NCBI GenBank assembly: GCA_003153055.1
Contig: PMBV01000168.1
Span: forward strand, 14,131-21,194
DNA length: 7,064 bases
From: Myxococcales bacterium
Lineage (GTDB): Bacteria; Myxococcota; Myxococcia; Myxococcales; Myxococcaceae
Direction of reading: 5' to 3'
This document shows positions 6,108 through 7,064 of the stretch, in pieces; within the stretch, counting starts at the first letter, position 1, and every line of letters begins with the position of its first letter. The notes under the pieces were generated by a model. It made no database searches and had not been told where the DNA came from. It saw only the letters and a list, made by a program, of their open reading frames with translations. A program made the translations under genes and the position numbers.

Positions 6108-7064
6108 TCAGTGGGCCAGCTCACTCCACAAGATGAGGTCGCCCTTGCCGAGGTACGTCTTGTCGCCGAAGGCGGCGTAGAAGTCCTCGAAGACGGCCTC
6201 GAAATCGGGGTACCGGCTCTCGCGTCGATCCTGCGTCATCTTGTCGAAGATGGGGTCGAGCTTGGGTGGGCACTCTGGGTTGATCTCGCTGGGCAGCGGG
6301 CTCCGGCGCCCGGGAATCTGCCCGGTCAGCATCTCGTACAAGAGAATGCCCAGGGCGTAGACGTCGCTGGCCGGCCCGGTGTCCTTGCCGCGGGCGAGGA
6401 CCTCGGGGCTCATGTACCCCATGCCTCCGGTGCCCACGAAGACCTGGGGCATGCCCTTGGACTGATCGACCTCGATGACCCTCGAGAGCCCGAAGTCGGC
6501 CAGCTTCGCGTTGCCCCAGGCGTCGAACAGCACGTTCTCGGGCTTGATGTTGTGGTGCGTGAGGCCCTGCTGGTGGGCCGCCCTCAACGCGTACGCCAGC
6601 TGGAGGAAATAGCGCATCGAGAGGGGCACCGGCACGCCCTTGCCCCCCGAGGAGTCGAGCTTCTCCCGGAGGCTCCCTCGGCACAGCTCCATCACGTAAT
6701 AGGGCCGGGCGACGTCGGTGTTTTGATCGAGGATCTGCACCACCCCTGGGTGACGAACCTGGGCCTGGGCGCACAGCTCTCTCTTGAGCCGCTTGATGAC
6801 CTCGCCCCGCTGGAGGAACGAGAAGTAGCCGAAGATGTCCTTGAGCTCCTTCAGGCTCACGTCCAACCCCAGGGCGTTGTGCCGCCCCTTGAACACCGTG
6901 CCCAGAGGGCCGGTCCCCAGTTGATCGCCCTTCTGGTACCGCGCGTCACCCTCAGTGCTGCTCGGAGCTCCCTTGGCCACGCTGGCCTGCGAAGGCGAGC
7001 TCACCATCGCGGCCGTCAGCGGCAGTGGCACCGGAGGCGGGGGCGGCGGCGGCGGCGGACGTGG
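6108..7064 (-). CDS. Eukaryotic-like Ser/Thr kinase-fold protein, probable pseudokinase (5' partial)
   Basis: This is a Hanks-type kinase-fold protein, numbered from the GTG at 7031. The domain spans about residues 32-285: glycine loop G39-TGPLG, VAIK-equivalent V58-S-L-K61, helix-C Glu85 (candidate), DFG D179-F-G, S208-P-E (APE equivalent), S222-D-V-Y-A-L-G and R273 in subdomain XI. The catalytic loop reads H159-H-N161-I-K-P-E-N166, where HRD would have Asp; the codon is AAC where GAC is expected. ATP and metal residues are retained, so ATP binding is plausible, but phosphotransfer should be weak or absent. About 18 residues follow the domain; no PASTA, WD40, TPR or membrane segment is present in the window. 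Neither the GTG at 7031 nor the ATG at 7007 has a Shine-Dalgarno site, and the frame stays open to the edge through P-R and nine prolines. The true start is therefore probably outside, and the polyproline may be a linker to another domain. Confidence 0.88.
   Translation of the reverse strand, partial: PRPPPPPPPPPVPLPLTAAMVSSPSQASVAKGAPSSTEGDARYQKGDQLGTGPLGTVFKGRHNALGLDVSLKELKDIFGYFSFLQRGEVIKRLKRELCAQAQVRHPGVVQILDQNTDVARPYYVMELCRGSLREKLDSSGGKGVPVPLSMRYFLQLAYALRAAHQQGLTHHNIKPENVLFDAWGNAKLADFGLSRVIEVDQSKGMPQVFVGTGGMGYMSPEVLARGKDTGPASDVYALGILLYEMLTGQIPGRRSPLPSEINPECPPKLDPIFDKMTQDRRESRYPDFEAVFEDFYAAFGDKTYLGKGDLILWSELAH
7032..7058 (-). repeat. Proline-codon run (CCN)9 in the kinase-like gene
   Basis: Nine consecutive proline codons (mostly CCG, with one CCC and one CCT) in frame with the kinase-fold protein, read on the minus strand. 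It is a low-complexity tract prone to length change by slippage, and is probably an interdomain linker or a disordered N-terminal region. Confidence 0.75.

Noticed and set aside
1..7064. CRISPR array, tRNA, integrase or insertion sequence
   Set aside because: No regularly spaced repeats, cloverleaf sequence, transposase motif or terminal inverted repeats were found by eye.

Overview
The window is very GC-rich, with strong G/C preference at third codon positions. It carries a hybrid histidine kinase, a Uma2-family protein, a large STAND-type NTPase and a eukaryotic-like Ser/Thr kinase-fold protein. That mixture, together with start codons lacking clear Shine-Dalgarno sites, suggests a myxobacterium (Myxococcota, perhaps the Cystobacter/Archangium side). 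This is inferred from gene content and composition, not from a marker gene.

Layout: (1) bases 1-1071 (+) hold the 3' part of a hybrid sensor kinase; the window starts two codons after the phospho-acceptor His. (2) A compact hairpin at 1077-1094 separates it from a convergent Uma2-family gene (1140-1703, -). (3) A divergent intergenic region of about 210 bp contains a GGTCATGACC palindrome and a candidate promoter. (4) Bases 1914-5450 (+) encode the main gene: one 1178-residue protein with an N-terminal Mrr-like PD-(D/E)XK nuclease (QxK variant), a P-loop STAND ATPase, a winged-helix-like segment and about 700 residues of helical repeats. This effector-NTPase-sensor order is that of Avs-like antiviral proteins. 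(5) Palindrome and stem-loop structures follow its stop. (6) A 122-residue orphan protein (5597-5965, +) comes next. (7) The intergenic region before the convergent kinase gene holds three copies of a GTCATCA half-site arranged like an operator. (8) Bases 6108-7064 (-) encode a Ser/Thr kinase-fold protein whose catalytic Asp is replaced by Asn, so it is probably a pseudokinase. Its frame runs off the right edge through a polyproline tract.

How the genes work together: the STAND protein appears self-contained, with nuclease, switch and sensor in one chain. No accessory defence gene is recognisable. The 122-aa gene is downstream on the same strand and could be co-expressed, but nothing proves a functional link. 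The two signalling genes at the edges look like ordinary myxobacterial regulatory genes unrelated to the central gene. No tRNA, rRNA, IS element, CRISPR array or integrase was seen.
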